Notes: generated by a model from the letters alone, not told the origin. DNA of 64,000 bases from Actinomycetota bacterium (GCA_030645615.1 JAUSNB010000036.1:62001-126000), one strand, 5' to 3'; shown: positions 25,287-33,963, counted from the first letter of the stretch. Program-made: numbers and translations.

Positions 25287-25556
25287 ATGGCCGACGAGAC
25301 CGAAGACGTCATCGAGATCGGCGAGTCCGTCGACGTGGCGGTGGTGACGGATGACGATGGCGAGGTGCTCGGCGCTGTCGTCGACGACGTCATCGTGGCC
25401 ACCAGTGCCGAGGGCAGCATCGTCGACGAGACCATCGACATCATCGACGAGGACGGTCGCCTGGTCCTCGAGGACGAGACCGTCAGCGTGTTCGACGCGG
25501 ATGCGAACCTGGTGTCGCAGGAGGAGACCGTCGCGATAGCCCTGGACGACGAGTAG
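25287..25556 (+). CDS. Acidic protein with imperfect 15-18-residue repeats
   Basis: The 89-residue product is very acidic, with Asp/Glu making up roughly 40 percent and almost no Lys/Arg. Units of about 16 residues recur: VAVVTDDDGEVLG, IDIIDEDGRLVLEDE, VSVFDADANLVSQEE, each a beta-like stretch, a D-x-D-G turn, then LV and an ET/EET end. This looks like a small beta-hairpin repeat. The ATG at 25287 has GGAGGA upstream; an earlier ATG at 25266 is less supported. No function is known. It lies just before a convergent hairpin and aldehyde dehydrogenase. Confidence 0.65.
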   Translation: MADETEDVIEIGESVDVAVVTDDDGEVLGAVVDDVIVATSAEGSIVDETIDIIDEDGRLVLEDETVSVFDADANLVSQEETVAIALDDE

Positions 25557-25558
25557 CG

Positions 25559-25618
25559 CACAAACCTGCGCTTCCGGACACTCCCGGGCGCCGGTGTGGC
25601 CGCAACTGCAGGTTTGTG
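25559..25618. terminator. Bidirectional hairpin at convergent junction (H3)
   Basis: CACAAACCTGC (25559-25569) pairs perfectly with GCAGGTTTGTG (25608-25618), with further partial pairing of the GC-rich loop. It fills the gap between two convergent stop codons (25556 and 25628). There is no T-tract. Confidence 0.65.
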
Positions 25619-25627
25619 GTGCTCGGA

Positions 25628-27076
25628 CTACCGGTCCACCTGCATGATGACGGCCTTCGGCTCGGTGAAGAACTCCCGGCTGAAGGTCCCGCCCTCGCGC
25701 CCCACGCCGGAATCCCCGACCCCGCCGAAGGGCGCCCGGAGGTCTCGGATGAAGAAGCAGTTCACCCAGACCGTTCCCGCTCGCAGGCGGGCGGAGACGC
25801 GATGCGCCCGGGACAGGTTCTCGGTGAACACCATGGCGTTGAGCCCATAGCGGGTGTCGTTGGCAGCCGCTACGGCCTCGTCCTCGTCCTGGAATCGATG
25901 AACCACGCAGACCGGCCCGAAGATCTCCTCGCGGCACACCCGGGCGGCGGGCGGGGCATCGACGATGATCGTGGGCAGGACGCTCCAGCCGGGCCCCATC
26001 CCTCCGGTGAGGATCCGGCCACCGTCCTGCTCGACGGTGTCGAGGTACGCAGCGACCTTGCGGAAGTGCTCCTCGCTGGCGAGGGCGAGCGGGAACTGCG
26101 TCTGCGGATCCTTCGGGTCGCCCGCCACCATCGCCTCCGCGGCACGCTGGAACCGCTCGAGGAACTCGTCGTAGATGCCGGCCTGCGCGTAGAGCCGGGA
26201 GCCGGACAGGCAGATCTGGCCCGCATTCCGGAAGATCGCCTCGACCGACCAGGCCACCGCGTTGTCCAGGTCGGCGTCGTCGAACACGAGGTTCGGGCCC
26301 TTGCCGCCGAGTTCCAGGCTCACCGGAACGAGGTTGCGGGCCGCGGCCTCGCTGATCGCCCGCCCGGTGCCCGACTCCCCCGTGAACGTGATCCGGTCCA
26401 CGCTGGGGTTTGCCGTGAGGGCGGCACCCACGGACTCGGGGCCATAGCCGTGCACGACGTTGAGGACCCCGGGCGGCATGCCCGCCGCCAGAGCCAGCCG
26501 GGCGAGCATGGTCGACGATACGGGCGTGTCCTCGGCCGGCTTGAGCACCACCGTGTTTCCCCAGGCGAGGGCTGGCGCCGTCTTCCAGGTGCTCTGCATG
26601 AGCGGGAAGTTCCACGGCGAGATCGCCACGACGACCCCGGCTGGCTCGTACGTCGCGAAGGCATGGTGACCGGAGTCCATCGGGTAGGCGTCAGCCGTCG
26701 ACATCCGCGCGTGGTCAGCGAAGAACCGTACGTTCCACGCGGCACGGGCCGCGTCGTGCCGCGCCTGGCCGATGGGCTTGCCCATGTCACGCGTGTCGGC
26801 CATCGCCAGCTCGTCCGCGTGCGCGTCGATGAGGTCGGCCAGCCGGTGCAGGATCCGGTGACGATCCTCGAAGCCCATGCGTGGCCACGGCCCCTCGTCG
26901 AAGGCCGCCCGGGCCGCGGCCACGGCACGGTCCGCGTCGGCCTTGCCGCCCAGGGCGATCCGGGCCCACGGCTCGCGCGTGAACGGATCCACGTCGTCCA
27001 TCGTGGCTCCATCGAGCGAGGGCACCTCATGGCCATCGATGACGTGGCCGTAGAACTCCACGCCGTCAGGCCTCAT
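25628..27076 (-). CDS. Aldehyde dehydrogenase (HMSDH/betaine-aldehyde type)
   Basis: This 482-residue ALDH has ISPWNFPLM, the general-base Glu in LELGGKGPN and the nucleophile Cys in NAGQICLSGSRLY. The C-terminal segment WVNCFFIRDLRAPFGG is typical of the hydroxymuconic-semialdehyde dehydrogenase group and is shared with the HpaE-type paralogue at 47125. The ATG at 27076 overlaps the upstream Imm-like gene by 11 nt. It probably oxidises an aromatic or branched aldehyde with NAD+. It may serve the same catabolic network as the cluster at 39-56 kb; that link is inference. Confidence 0.92.
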   Translation of the reverse strand: MRPDGVEFYGHVIDGHEVPSLDGATMDDVDPFTREPWARIALGGKADADRAVAAARAAFDEGPWPRMGFEDRHRILHRLADLIDAHADELAMADTRDMGKPIGQARHDAARAAWNVRFFADHARMSTADAYPMDSGHHAFATYEPAGVVVAISPWNFPLMQSTWKTAPALAWGNTVVLKPAEDTPVSSTMLARLALAAGMPPGVLNVVHGYGPESVGAALTANPSVDRITFTGESGTGRAISEAAARNLVPVSLELGGKGPNLVFDDADLDNAVAWSVEAIFRNAGQICLSGSRLYAQAGIYDEFLERFQRAAEAMVAGDPKDPQTQFPLALASEEHFRKVAAYLDTVEQDGGRILTGGMGPGWSVLPTIIVDAPPAARVCREEIFGPVCVVHRFQDEDEAVAAANDTRYGLNAMVFTENLSRAHRVSARLRAGTVWVNCFFIRDLRAPFGGVGDSGVGREGGTFSREFFTEPKAVIMQVDR

Positions 27077-27341
27077 CCGGGCGCTTGCGTCGCAGCGACA
27101 TGACCAGCGCCACGATCCAGAACACGATGGTCCAGCCCAGCAGCAGGTTGACCATGCCGACCCCGACGTGGCTACGCAGGTCACGGACCGCGGCGATCGC
27201 CCACGGAAGCATGTAGCCACCGGTGAGGATCGCGGCGATGACGGAGATGACCTTGACCGTTGTGGAGGTCTGGAACGGGCGCCCCGCCTGCACGTAGACG
27301 ATGGTCTGGTCCGACGGGGGCATGCGCAGTGGCTCGGTCAC
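27066..27341 (-). CDS. Superinfection immunity (Imm)-like small membrane protein
   Basis: This 91-residue protein has two membrane helices and the pattern LNLLLGWTIVFWIVALVMSLRR, here VNLLLGWTIVFWIVALV, as in the T4 Imm-like superinfection immunity family. Its N-terminus (TEPLRMPPSDQTIVYVQAG) is cytoplasmic. The start could be GTG 27341 or ATG 27323. It precedes the ALDH gene with an 11-nt overlap. Such genes are common as isolated chromosomal genes and need not mark a phage. No other phage gene is near. Confidence 0.7.
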   Translation of the reverse strand: MTEPLRMPPSDQTIVYVQAGRPFQTSTTVKVISVIAAILTGGYMLPWAIAAVRDLRSHVGVGMVNLLLGWTIVFWIVALVMSLRRKRPDEA

Positions 27342-27381
27342 GCCGTCCAGCGTAGCCACGGCGCATGCCCCGTGCCGGGGC

Positions 27382-27624
27382 TCAACGACGATGGCGGGCG
27401 GCCGACTCCAGGTGCAGGGCGAGGGCCGGGCACGCGTGCACGGCATCTCGCGCCTCGGCGAGCCGTTCGCCCGGGATGTCGGCGCGCAGGCCCCCGCCGG
27501 TCAGGAGCGGGAAGCCCCACTCGTCGAGGTCGACGAGCCCGGGGGCCGCCTCGGCGCACAGGCCGCGTCCGTCGCACGTGGTGGGGTTGAGGACCAGGAT
27601 CTGGGTGGCCGGCCGCGCGGTCAT
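27382..27624 (-). CDS. Small ferredoxin, likely 3Fe-4S
   Basis: This 80-residue protein has three cysteines at C17, C23 and C65: CDGRGLC and ACPALAL, a Cx5C...CP arrangement seen in 3Fe-4S ferredoxins that serve P450s. The residue at the fourth position of the first motif is Arg, which is unusual there. The gene overlaps the NuoF-like gene by 4 nt. It probably carries electrons for that flavoprotein; the final acceptor is unknown. Confidence 0.85.
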   Translation of the reverse strand: MTARPATQILVLNPTTCDGRGLCAEAAPGLVDLDEWGFPLLTGGGLRADIPGERLAEARDAVHACPALALHLESAARHRR

Positions 27625-28958
27625 GCGAAGTCCCTTCCGTTCACGTCGGTCGAGGCCAGGCGAGCCTCGGGTACGGGGAGGCTCGACGGGCTTCCGGGGC
27701 GGGTGGAGCCGAACGAGCAGCGCCCGGCCAGGTGGGCCGCGACCTCGTCGGGGAACGCGGCCAGACCCGTGGCGAGGAACCGCGCGGTGCCGTCGGGGTG
27801 CTTGCAGCCGCCACGGTTGCTGATCAGGCCAAGTCGTGCGCGGAGGCGATCGGCGTCACCGGCGCCCGCGCGCCGCACCGCGAGGAGGTGGACGTCATCC
27901 CGCACGGACGGCAGCCCGAACGCACAGGGTCCGCACTGGCCGGCAGTCTCGCCCGCCATCCACGCCGCCACCCTGGCCATCTCGTGCAGGGGACAGGTGT
28001 CCGGCCCGACGGCCCACAGAACCGAGGCGCCGATGACGCCGCCCGCTGCGCGGACGGAGTCCGGGTCCCACGGCGTGGCAGCGAAGCCGGCCGTGGGCAC
28101 CCATGCCCCTCCATAGCCGCCGGTCAGGAAGCCGGTGACGTCGGCGGTCGGGCCGCCGCATCGATCCAGGATGCTGGCGACGGACGTGCCGGTGGGGACC
28201 TCGACGACCCCTGGCGCGGCCACGGCGCCGCCGACCGACACCATCGTGGTCCCGGGCGCCGCGGGGGACCCGACTCCGGCGAACCATGGGCCGCCGTTAC
28301 GGGCGATGAGGGCAAGGTGGGCGAGGGTCTCCACGTTCTGCACGAGCGTCGGCCGGCCGCCCGCCCCCGACTGGAACGGCCTGCGGTCATGCACCGGGGT
28401 GGCCAGGCCTTCGCCCACCCAGTGCGCGAGGGCGCTCTCCTCGCTGGCAACGTAGCGCGCGGGCGGGGTGACCAGCCGGATGGGGATCTCGTCCACCGTG
28501 GCCTCCGCGCGTTCCGCCAGGGCGGCGAGCAGCCCGGGCACCAGGTGCGACCCACGATGGACTGCCAGGTACGCCTCGGTCGCGCCAATGGCGTGGGCCG
28601 CGGCAGAGATGCCGTCCAGGACCAGGTGCGGCGACGCCGCCAGCAGCATGGCGTCCTTGCCGCTGGCCGGTTCGCCTTCCATCCCGTTGCCGATCACCAC
28701 GGGACGCCTCGTGGTGGACAGCCGCCCCCGGGCCGCCGAGCTCTCGACCACCGCCCTCAGCTTGACTGCCGTTGGGAACCAGCCGCCGCCCCGGCCGCGC
28801 AACCCGGAGCGCTCGACCTCGTCGACAAGGCTCCCGGCGACGCTTCCGTGGCGGCCGCGGGAGGCCGGCAGGTGCCCGTGCTCAGCGAGGTGCACGGCCA
28901 GCGAGGAGCGCAGGGACAGGCCGAGCCGCTCGGCGGCGTCAGTGGTCGCGATCGTCAT
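27621..28958 (-). CDS. NuoF-like NADH dehydrogenase 51-kDa flavoprotein
   Basis: This 445-residue protein resembles the NADH/FMN-binding NuoF fold: RGRGGGWFPTAVK, YVASEESALAHWVGEGLATP and the 4Fe-4S motif GQCGPCAFG with GGCKHPDG downstream. Other NuoF-type subunits of complex I or hydrogenases are absent, so it is a stand-alone type paired with the ferredoxin. The ATG at 28958 gives the family-like N-terminus. It could pass electrons from NADH to the ferredoxin. Confidence 0.85.
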   Translation of the reverse strand: MTIATTDAAERLGLSLRSSLAVHLAEHGHLPASRGRHGSVAGSLVDEVERSGLRGRGGGWFPTAVKLRAVVESSAARGRLSTTRRPVVIGNGMEGEPASGKDAMLLAASPHLVLDGISAAAHAIGATEAYLAVHRGSHLVPGLLAALAERAEATVDEIPIRLVTPPARYVASEESALAHWVGEGLATPVHDRRPFQSGAGGRPTLVQNVETLAHLALIARNGGPWFAGVGSPAAPGTTMVSVGGAVAAPGVVEVPTGTSVASILDRCGGPTADVTGFLTGGYGGAWVPTAGFAATPWDPDSVRAAGGVIGASVLWAVGPDTCPLHEMARVAAWMAGETAGQCGPCAFGLPSVRDDVHLLAVRRAGAGDADRLRARLGLISNRGGCKHPDGTARFLATGLAAFPDEVAAHLAGRCSFGSTRPGSPSSLPVPEARLASTDVNGRDFA

Positions 28959-29057
28959 GGCGACATCCTTTGCTGCCGCGGGTGCGCCGCGGGCCACGCG
29001 TCGGCAAAGTCCGGGTAAAGGTTGGCCGGTCGGAGGCGGGTATGGCACCGTGCCGCC

Positions 29058-30443
29058 ATGCCTCTCGTCGCGGGAATCGATTCGTCGACCCAGTCCGTCA
29101 AGCTCGTCGTGCGCGACGCCGATACCGGCCGGCTGGTCCGCGAGGGCAGGGCCGCGCATCCGGATGGCACCGAGGTGGACCCGCGGGCCTGGCTCGCCGC
29201 GCTCGACGAAGCCACCGGAGGTGCCCTGGAAGGGGTGGCCGCTCTCGCGGTGGCGGGCCAGCAGCACGGGATGGTGGCGCTTGACGAGGAGGGTCTCGTC
29301 GTCCGTCCAGCCCTGCTGTGGAACGACACGCGCTCGGCACCGGACGCCGACGACCTCGTGCGGGAACTCGGTGGCCCGCAGGCGTGGGCGGACGCGGTCG
29401 GCAGCGTGCCGGTGGCCTCGTTCACGGTCACCAAGGCCCGCTGGATGGCGCGGGCCGAGCCGGGGAACGCCGCCCGGACCGCTCGAATCCTGCTGCCGCA
29501 CGACTACCTGACGTGGCACCTCGCCGGTCGACCCGAGGAGCCCGTGACCGACCGCGGTGATGCGTCGGGCACGGGTTACTGGTCTCCCATCACGGATGGG
29601 TACCGCCCCGATCTGCTCGCCCTGGCCCTAGGGCATGTCCCGCTGGTGCCGCGGGTGGCCGGACCGGCGGAGCCTGCCGGCCATACGCCGCAGGGCATCC
29701 TGCTCGGCCCCGGCACCGGCGACAACATGGGCGCGGCGCTCGGACTGGGCCTCCAGCCCGGCGACGTCGTCGTCTCGCTGGGAACGTCGGGCACCGCTTT
29801 CGCGGTGTCGCGGACGCCGGCCCGGGACGCGCGCGGCCTGGTGGCCGGGTTCGCCGATGCCACGGGCCACTTCCTCCCGCTCGTGTGCACCCTGAATGCG
29901 GCCCGGGTCCTGTCATCGGCGGCCGGGCTCCTGGGCGTGGACCTCGATGCATTCGCCGCACTGGCGTTGGCTGCCGAGCCCGGGGCAGGCGGACTTGCGC
30001 TGCTGCCCTACCTGGACGGCGAGCGCACGCCCAACCTCCCCGACGCCCGTGGGTCGCTGCACGGCATCACTCGCACCAACCTCACGCCCCAGAACGTCGC
30101 CCGGGCAGCGGTCGAGGGGATGCTGGGCGGGCTGGCGGATGCCGTCGATGCCCTTGTCGAGGTCGGTGTCGAGCCCCGCCGGATCCTGCTGATCGGCGGG
30201 GCCGCGGCGAACCGCGCGGTGGGAGAGGTCGCCGCCACGCTCTTCAGCGTCCCGGTCGACGTGCCGCCGCCGGGGGAGTACGTGGCCGACGGGGCAGCCA
30301 GGCAGGCGGCCTGGGCACTGTCGGGAGGCATGGACGCCCCGGCCTGGCCGGACGCGCAGGCCGGCGCCACAACACGTTTCGAGCCGGCGCCGGTGCCGGC
30401 CCTGCGCGACGCCTACGCGGCCGCGCGCAGCGCGCTGTACTGA
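29058..30443 (+). CDS. xylB: Xylulokinase
   Basis: This 461-residue FGGY-family sugar kinase starts [20 protein letters not shown] (phosphate-1 loop). It has GQQHGMV (family sugar-site motif), [12 protein letters not shown] and [10 protein letters not shown]-like ([12 protein letters not shown], phosphate-2), and [12 protein letters not shown] (adenosine motif). It phosphorylates D-xylulose with ATP. It precedes xylA by 171 nt with a terminator-like stem between. The ATG at 29058 fits the family start. Confidence 0.93.
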   Translation: MPLVAGIDSSTQSVKLVVRDADTGRLVREGRAAHPDGTEVDPRAWLAALDEATGGALEGVAALAVAGQQHGMVALDEEGLVVRPALLWNDTRSAPDADDLVRELGGPQAWADAVGSVPVASFTVTKARWMARAEPGNAARTARILLPHDYLTWHLAGRPEEPVTDRGDASGTGYWSPITDGYRPDLLALALGHVPLVPRVAGPAEPAGHTPQGILLGPGTGDNMGAALGLGLQPGDVVVSLGTSGTAFAVSRTPARDARGLVAGFADATGHFLPLVCTLNAARVLSSAAGLLGVDLDAFAALALAAEPGAGGLALLPYLDGERTPNLPDARGSLHGITRTNLTPQNVARAAVEGMLGGLADAVDALVEVGVEPRRILLIGGAAANRAVGEVAATLFSVPVDVPPPGEYVADGAARQAAWALSGGMDAPAWPDAQAGATTRFEPAPVPALRDAYAAARSALY

Positions 30444-30446
30444 CCG

Positions 30447-30466
30447 AACCGGCCCTCACGCCGGTT
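30447..30466 (+). terminator. Terminator-like stem after xylB
   Basis: AACCGGC (30447-30453) and GCCGGTT (30460-30466) form a perfect 7-bp stem with a 6-nt loop, directly after the xylB stop. There is no T-tract. It could weaken read-through into xylA. Confidence 0.5.
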
Positions 30467-30470
30467 GCAA

Positions 30471-30506
30471 CGTGATCGAATCGTTACTGAAACGTGTCGA
30501 ATCGTT
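30471..30506 (+). promoter_or_regulatory. Putative xylose-regulator operator (two direct repeats)
   Basis: TCGAATCGTT occurs at 30476-30485 and again at 30497-30506, exactly 21 bp apart (two helical turns), each preceded by CGTG. A possible promoter (TTGTGT 30519-30524, 17-nt spacer, TATGTT 30542-30547) follows. This is a plausible ROK/XylR site upstream of xylA, with the ROK gene at 35278. This is inferred. Confidence 0.5.
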
Positions 30507-30614
30507 GCGTCATTCGGCTTGTGTGGCGCCGCTCACAGCCATATGTTCGCGGAGACAACAATTATCGGCGCACCGAGGGAAGCCCCGGAAGCGCTGGACC
30601 GCAAAGGATTCTGA

Positions 30615-31775
30615 GTGGACCTGACGCCTCGCCCCGAGAACCGCTTCTCCTTCGGGCTGTGGACCGTCGGCAACCGTGGCCGGGACCCTTTCGGCGAGGC
30701 CGTCCGCCCGAAGCTCGAGACCACCGAGATCCTCAAGGGACTGGCCGACATCGGAGTCTGGGGCGTGAGCTTCCACGACGACGATCTCATGACGTTCGGA
30801 GCGACGGAGAGCCAGCGCAGGGCCGAGCTCGACGAGTTCAAGAGGACGCTTGACGAGACCGGGCTGGTCTGCTCGATGGCCACGACCAACCTCTTCTACC
30901 ACCCGATCTTCAAGGACGGTGCGCTCACCTCGAACGACCGGGACGTGCGCCGCTACGCGATCCAGAAGGTCATGCGCAACCTCGACGTGGCAGCCGAGCT
31001 CGGTGCTCCCATCTACGTCTTCTGGGGTGGCCGCGAGGGCGTCGAGACCGCTGCCTCGAAGGACACCCGTGACGCCCTTTCCCGCTACAAGGAGGCCTTG
31101 GACTACCTGGGCGGGTACGTCAAGGACAAGGGCTACGACATCCGCTTCGCCCTCGAGCCCAAGCCGAACGAGCCGCGGGGCGACATCTTCCTCCCGACGG
31201 TGGGGCACGCGCTCGCCTTCATCGAGACCCTCGAGCACTCCGAGATGGTCGGGCTGAACCCTGAGGTCGCCCACGAGACGATGTCAGGGCTCAGCTTCTA
31301 CCAAGGTGTTGCGCAGGCGATGTGGCAGGAGAAGCTCTTTCACATCGACCTCAACGACCAGCGCATCGGGCGCTTCGACCAGGACTTCAGGTTCGGGTCC
31401 GAGGGCATCAAGGACCACTTCTTCCTGGTGCGCCTGCTCGAGTCGAGCGGCTACTCCGGCGCGAAGCACTTCGATGCGCACGCGTACCGCACTGAGGATG
31501 TCCAGGGCGTGTGGGACTTCGCCCGGGGCTGCATCCGGAACTACCTCGCACTCGCGGACAAGGCCCGCGCGTTCGACACCGATCCCCGCGTGGCGGAGGC
31601 GATGGCGCGAGCCAAGGTCGCCGAACTCGCGGTCCCTTCCGTAGGTGCCTACTCGGCGTCCTCGGCGGGGCAACTGCTGGCCGAGAACTTCGACCTCGAT
31701 GTCCTGGCTGATCTCAGCTATGGCAACGAGGCCCTCGACCAGCTCGTCGTCGACCACATCCTGGGGATCGCGTGA
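30615..31775 (+). CDS. xylA: Xylose isomerase
   Basis: This 386-residue group I (actinobacterial-type) isomerase has SFHDDDLMTF (catalytic His and Asp), YVFWGGREG, LEPKPNEPRGD (metal-ligand Glu), VGLNPEVAHETMSG and HIDLNDQRIGRFDQDFRFG (metal-ligand Asp/His). It interconverts D-xylose and D-xylulose with Mg/Mn. The GTG at 30615 has AAAGGA 6 nt upstream. It starts the operon that continues with the ABC transporter. Confidence 0.96.
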   Translation: MDLTPRPENRFSFGLWTVGNRGRDPFGEAVRPKLETTEILKGLADIGVWGVSFHDDDLMTFGATESQRRAELDEFKRTLDETGLVCSMATTNLFYHPIFKDGALTSNDRDVRRYAIQKVMRNLDVAAELGAPIYVFWGGREGVETAASKDTRDALSRYKEALDYLGGYVKDKGYDIRFALEPKPNEPRGDIFLPTVGHALAFIETLEHSEMVGLNPEVAHETMSGLSFYQGVAQAMWQEKLFHIDLNDQRIGRFDQDFRFGSEGIKDHFFLVRLLESSGYSGAKHFDAHAYRTEDVQGVWDFARGCIRNYLALADKARAFDTDPRVAEAMARAKVAELAVPSVGAYSASSAGQLLAENFDLDVLADLSYGNEALDQLVVDHILGIA

Positions 31776-31871
31776 TGCGCTACCGCGCCTGACGCGATCC
31801 ACGGGGTCGACGGCACCACTCCATCTCACGAGAAATCGCAGGAAGCCCCTGCGGGGAAGGGACAGCAACGC

Positions 31872-33038
31872 ATGTCCAAGAAACTGATCGGAGCAGTCGC
31901 CGGCCTTGCCGCCGCATCGCTGCTCGTGGCCGCCTGCGGTTCGAGCTCAACCTCGACCGAGTCGTCGGCTGCACCTGCCGAGTCCTCGGCCGCTCCGGCC
32001 GAGTCGTCGGCTGCGCCCGCTGAGTCCTCGGCCGCTCCGGCTGCCGGTGGCAAGGCATGCGTCATCCTTCCCGACGCGGCCTCGTCCGCGCGCTGGGAGA
32101 CGGCCGACCGGCCGTTCCTCGAGGAGGCCTTCACGGCCGCTGGCATCGAGTACGACATCCAGAACGCCAACGGTGACAAGGCGAAGTTCGCCACCATCGC
32201 CGACGGCATGCTGGCCAGCGGCTGCGGTGCGCTCCTCATCGTCAACCTCGACAGCCCGTCGGCTGCCGCGGTCATCGCCAAGGCAGACGCCGCTGGCGTT
32301 CCCGTCATCGACTACGACCGCCTCACGCTGGGCGGCGGTGCCAAGTACTACGTGTCGTTCGACAACGTAGCCGTCGGCACCACCATCGGCGAGGGCCTCG
32401 TGAAGTGCCTGAACGATGCGGGTATCACCGAGGGTCCCGTGGCCTACCTGAACGGCTCGCCGACTGACAACAACGCGACGCTCTTCAAGCAGGGCTACTC
32501 GGCCGCGATCGAGGCCGCTGGCTTCACCCCGACTGCTGACCAGTCCGTTCCGGACTGGGACAACACGAAGGCCGGCACGATCTTCGAGCAGATGTACACC
32601 GAGGCCAACGGCGACTTCGTCGGCGTTGCGTCAGCCAATGACGGCCTCGGCGGCGCGGTCATCGCGGTCCTCGACCGCAACGGCCAGGCCGGCAAGATCT
32701 TCGTCACCGGCCAGGATGCCACCGACGAGGGTCTGCAGCGCGTCCTCATGGGCACCCAGTGCATGACGGTGTACAAGGCCGTCAAGCAGGAGGCCAACGC
32801 TGCTGCCGCACTCGCGGTGGCGCTCATCAACGGTGACACCGCTGCTGCCGACGCTCTTGCCACTGGCATGACCGCCGACAGCGAGGCCGGCACCGAGGTC
32901 CCCAGCGTTCTGCTGGTGCCGCAGGCGATCTACCCGGAGAACGTGAAGGACGTCATCGCTGACGGCTTCACCACTGCGGAGAAGGTCTGCACGACCGACG
33001 AGCTCAAGGCGCTGTGCGCCGAGTTCGGCGTGATGTAG
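31872..33038 (+). CDS. xylF: Xylose ABC transporter substrate-binding lipoprotein
   Basis: This 388-residue lipoprotein has a signal with lipobox LVAAC (C21), then a repetitive linker ESSAAPA repeated four times, then a periplasmic-binding-protein type I fold. It resembles XylF-type sugar-binding proteins (ILPDAASSARWE, LNGSPTDNN, FVTGQDATDEGLQRVLMGTQC). It binds xylose outside the membrane. It lies after xylA and before two tandem hairpins that probably make it the most expressed transporter part. Confidence 0.93.
   Translation: MSKKLIGAVAGLAAASLLVAACGSSSTSTESSAAPAESSAAPAESSAAPAESSAAPAAGGKACVILPDAASSARWETADRPFLEEAFTAAGIEYDIQNANGDKAKFATIADGMLASGCGALLIVNLDSPSAAAVIAKADAAGVPVIDYDRLTLGGGAKYYVSFDNVAVGTTIGEGLVKCLNDAGITEGPVAYLNGSPTDNNATLFKQGYSAAIEAAGFTPTADQSVPDWDNTKAGTIFEQMYTEANGDFVGVASANDGLGGAVIAVLDRNGQAGKIFVTGQDATDEGLQRVLMGTQCMTVYKAVKQEANAAAALAVALINGDTAAADALATGMTADSEAGTEVPSVLLVPQAIYPENVKDVIADGFTTAEKVCTTDELKALCAEFGVM
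31959..32042 (+). repeat. Four 21-bp tandem repeats encoding the ESSAAPA linker
   Basis: Four consecutive units begin at GAG codons and encode ESSAAPA each, with synonymous differences (TCG/TCC, GCT/GCC, CCT/CCG). They form the flexible tether between the lipid anchor and the binding domain. Copy number may vary between strains. Confidence 0.85.
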
Positions 33039-33046
33039 CAACCCCT

Positions 33047-33108
33047 TGCCCGGGTTCCCGGGCAGTGCAAGTCGCGGTGGGGGCGGGTGAAGACACTCGC
33101 CCCCACCG
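33047..33108 (+). terminator. Tandem hairpins between xylF and xylG
   Basis: TGCCCGGG/CCCGGGCA (33047-33064, 2-nt loop) is followed by a 15-bp stem 33075-33089 with 33094-33108 (one G-U pair, loop AAGA). They lie within an otherwise co-directional operon. A partial terminator or mRNA-stability element would let the binding protein be made in excess over the ATPase and permease. Confidence 0.7.
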
Positions 33109-33171
33109 TCGTACCGGACGCATTTGCTGAAATTTCCCCGCCGTATCGACAGGTTGCGAGAAGGTGACGCC

Positions 33172-33963
33172 ATGACCAATTCAGACAGGCCCTTGCTCGA
33201 GCTCAGGGCGGTGAACAAGGCCTTCGGGCCTGTCCACGTGCTGCGCGATGTCGACCTCTCCGTCTACGAGGGCAAGGTCACCGCCCTGGTCGGTGACAAC
33301 GGCGCCGGGAAGAGCACGCTCGTCAAGGGCGTTGCCGGCATCTACCCGTTCGACTCGGGGGAGTACCTGTTCGAGGGCACCCCGGTGCACGTGTCCGACC
33401 CCAAGCATGCCAATGGACTGGGCATCGAGGTCGTCTACCAGGACCTCGCCCTGTGCGACAACCTCGACGTGGTCCACAACATGTTCCTGGGCCGCGAGGA
33501 GAAGAAGGCGGTCGTCCTCGACGAGATCGCCATGGAGAAGCGCGCGACCGAGACCCTCAAGGGCCTGTCCGTGCGGACTCTCAAGTCGGTCCGCCAGCAG
33601 GTGTCCAGCCTCTCGGGCGGCCAGCGGCAGACCGTCGCCATCGCCCGCGCCGTGCTGTGGAACTCCAAGCTCGTGATCCTCGACGAGCCGACCGCCGCCC
33701 TGGGCGTCGCCCAGACCGAGCAGGTCCTCAACCTCGTGCGCCGGCTCGCTGACAACGGCCTCGGCGTCATCCTCATCTCGCACAACATGAACGACGTCAT
33801 GCAGGTCGCCGACTACATCGCCTGCCTCTACCTGGGGCGCATGGCTGCGCAGGTCCCGGTCAGCGACGTCACGCACAGCGCGATTGTCGAGTTGATCACC
33901 ACGGGCCGGTCCGGCGACATGGGCCTGCAACCCGAGGTAGCGGCCGCGGGCGGTGTCGTATGA
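33172..33963 (+). CDS. xylG: Sugar ABC transporter ATP-binding protein (single domain)
   Basis: This 263-residue ATPase has Walker A GDNGAGKST at 41-49, the signature LSGGQRQTVAIARA and Walker B LVILDEPTAALG. Only one nucleotide-binding domain is present, unlike the two-domain XylG of E. coli (about 510 residues); this fits the FrcA/single-domain sugar ATPase type. The ATG at 33172 has GAGAAGGTG upstream. It overlaps the permease gene by 4 nt. It should act as a homodimer. Confidence 0.93.
   Translation: MTNSDRPLLELRAVNKAFGPVHVLRDVDLSVYEGKVTALVGDNGAGKSTLVKGVAGIYPFDSGEYLFEGTPVHVSDPKHANGLGIEVVYQDLALCDNLDVVHNMFLGREEKKAVVLDEIAMEKRATETLKGLSVRTLKSVRQQVSSLSGGQRQTVAIARAVLWNSKLVILDEPTAALGVAQTEQVLNLVRRLADNGLGVILISHNMNDVMQVADYIACLYLGRMAAQVPVSDVTHSAIVELITTGRSGDMGLQPEVAAAGGVV

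Noticed and set aside
24216-26615. Long open minus-strand frame across the hydrolase and aldehyde-dehydrogenase regions
   Set aside because: It is antisense to the hydrolase and acidic-protein genes and out of frame with the aldehyde dehydrogenase, with composition typical of G/C-rich third-position shadows. Motifs lie in the other frames.
27066-27341. Prophage remnant suggested by the Imm-like protein
   Set aside because: No integrase, terminase, capsid or attachment repeats are nearby, and Imm-like proteins occur as single chromosomal genes.
31959-32042. CRISPR-like array
   Set aside because: The 21-bp units are contiguous, without spacers, and encode a protein linker in frame.
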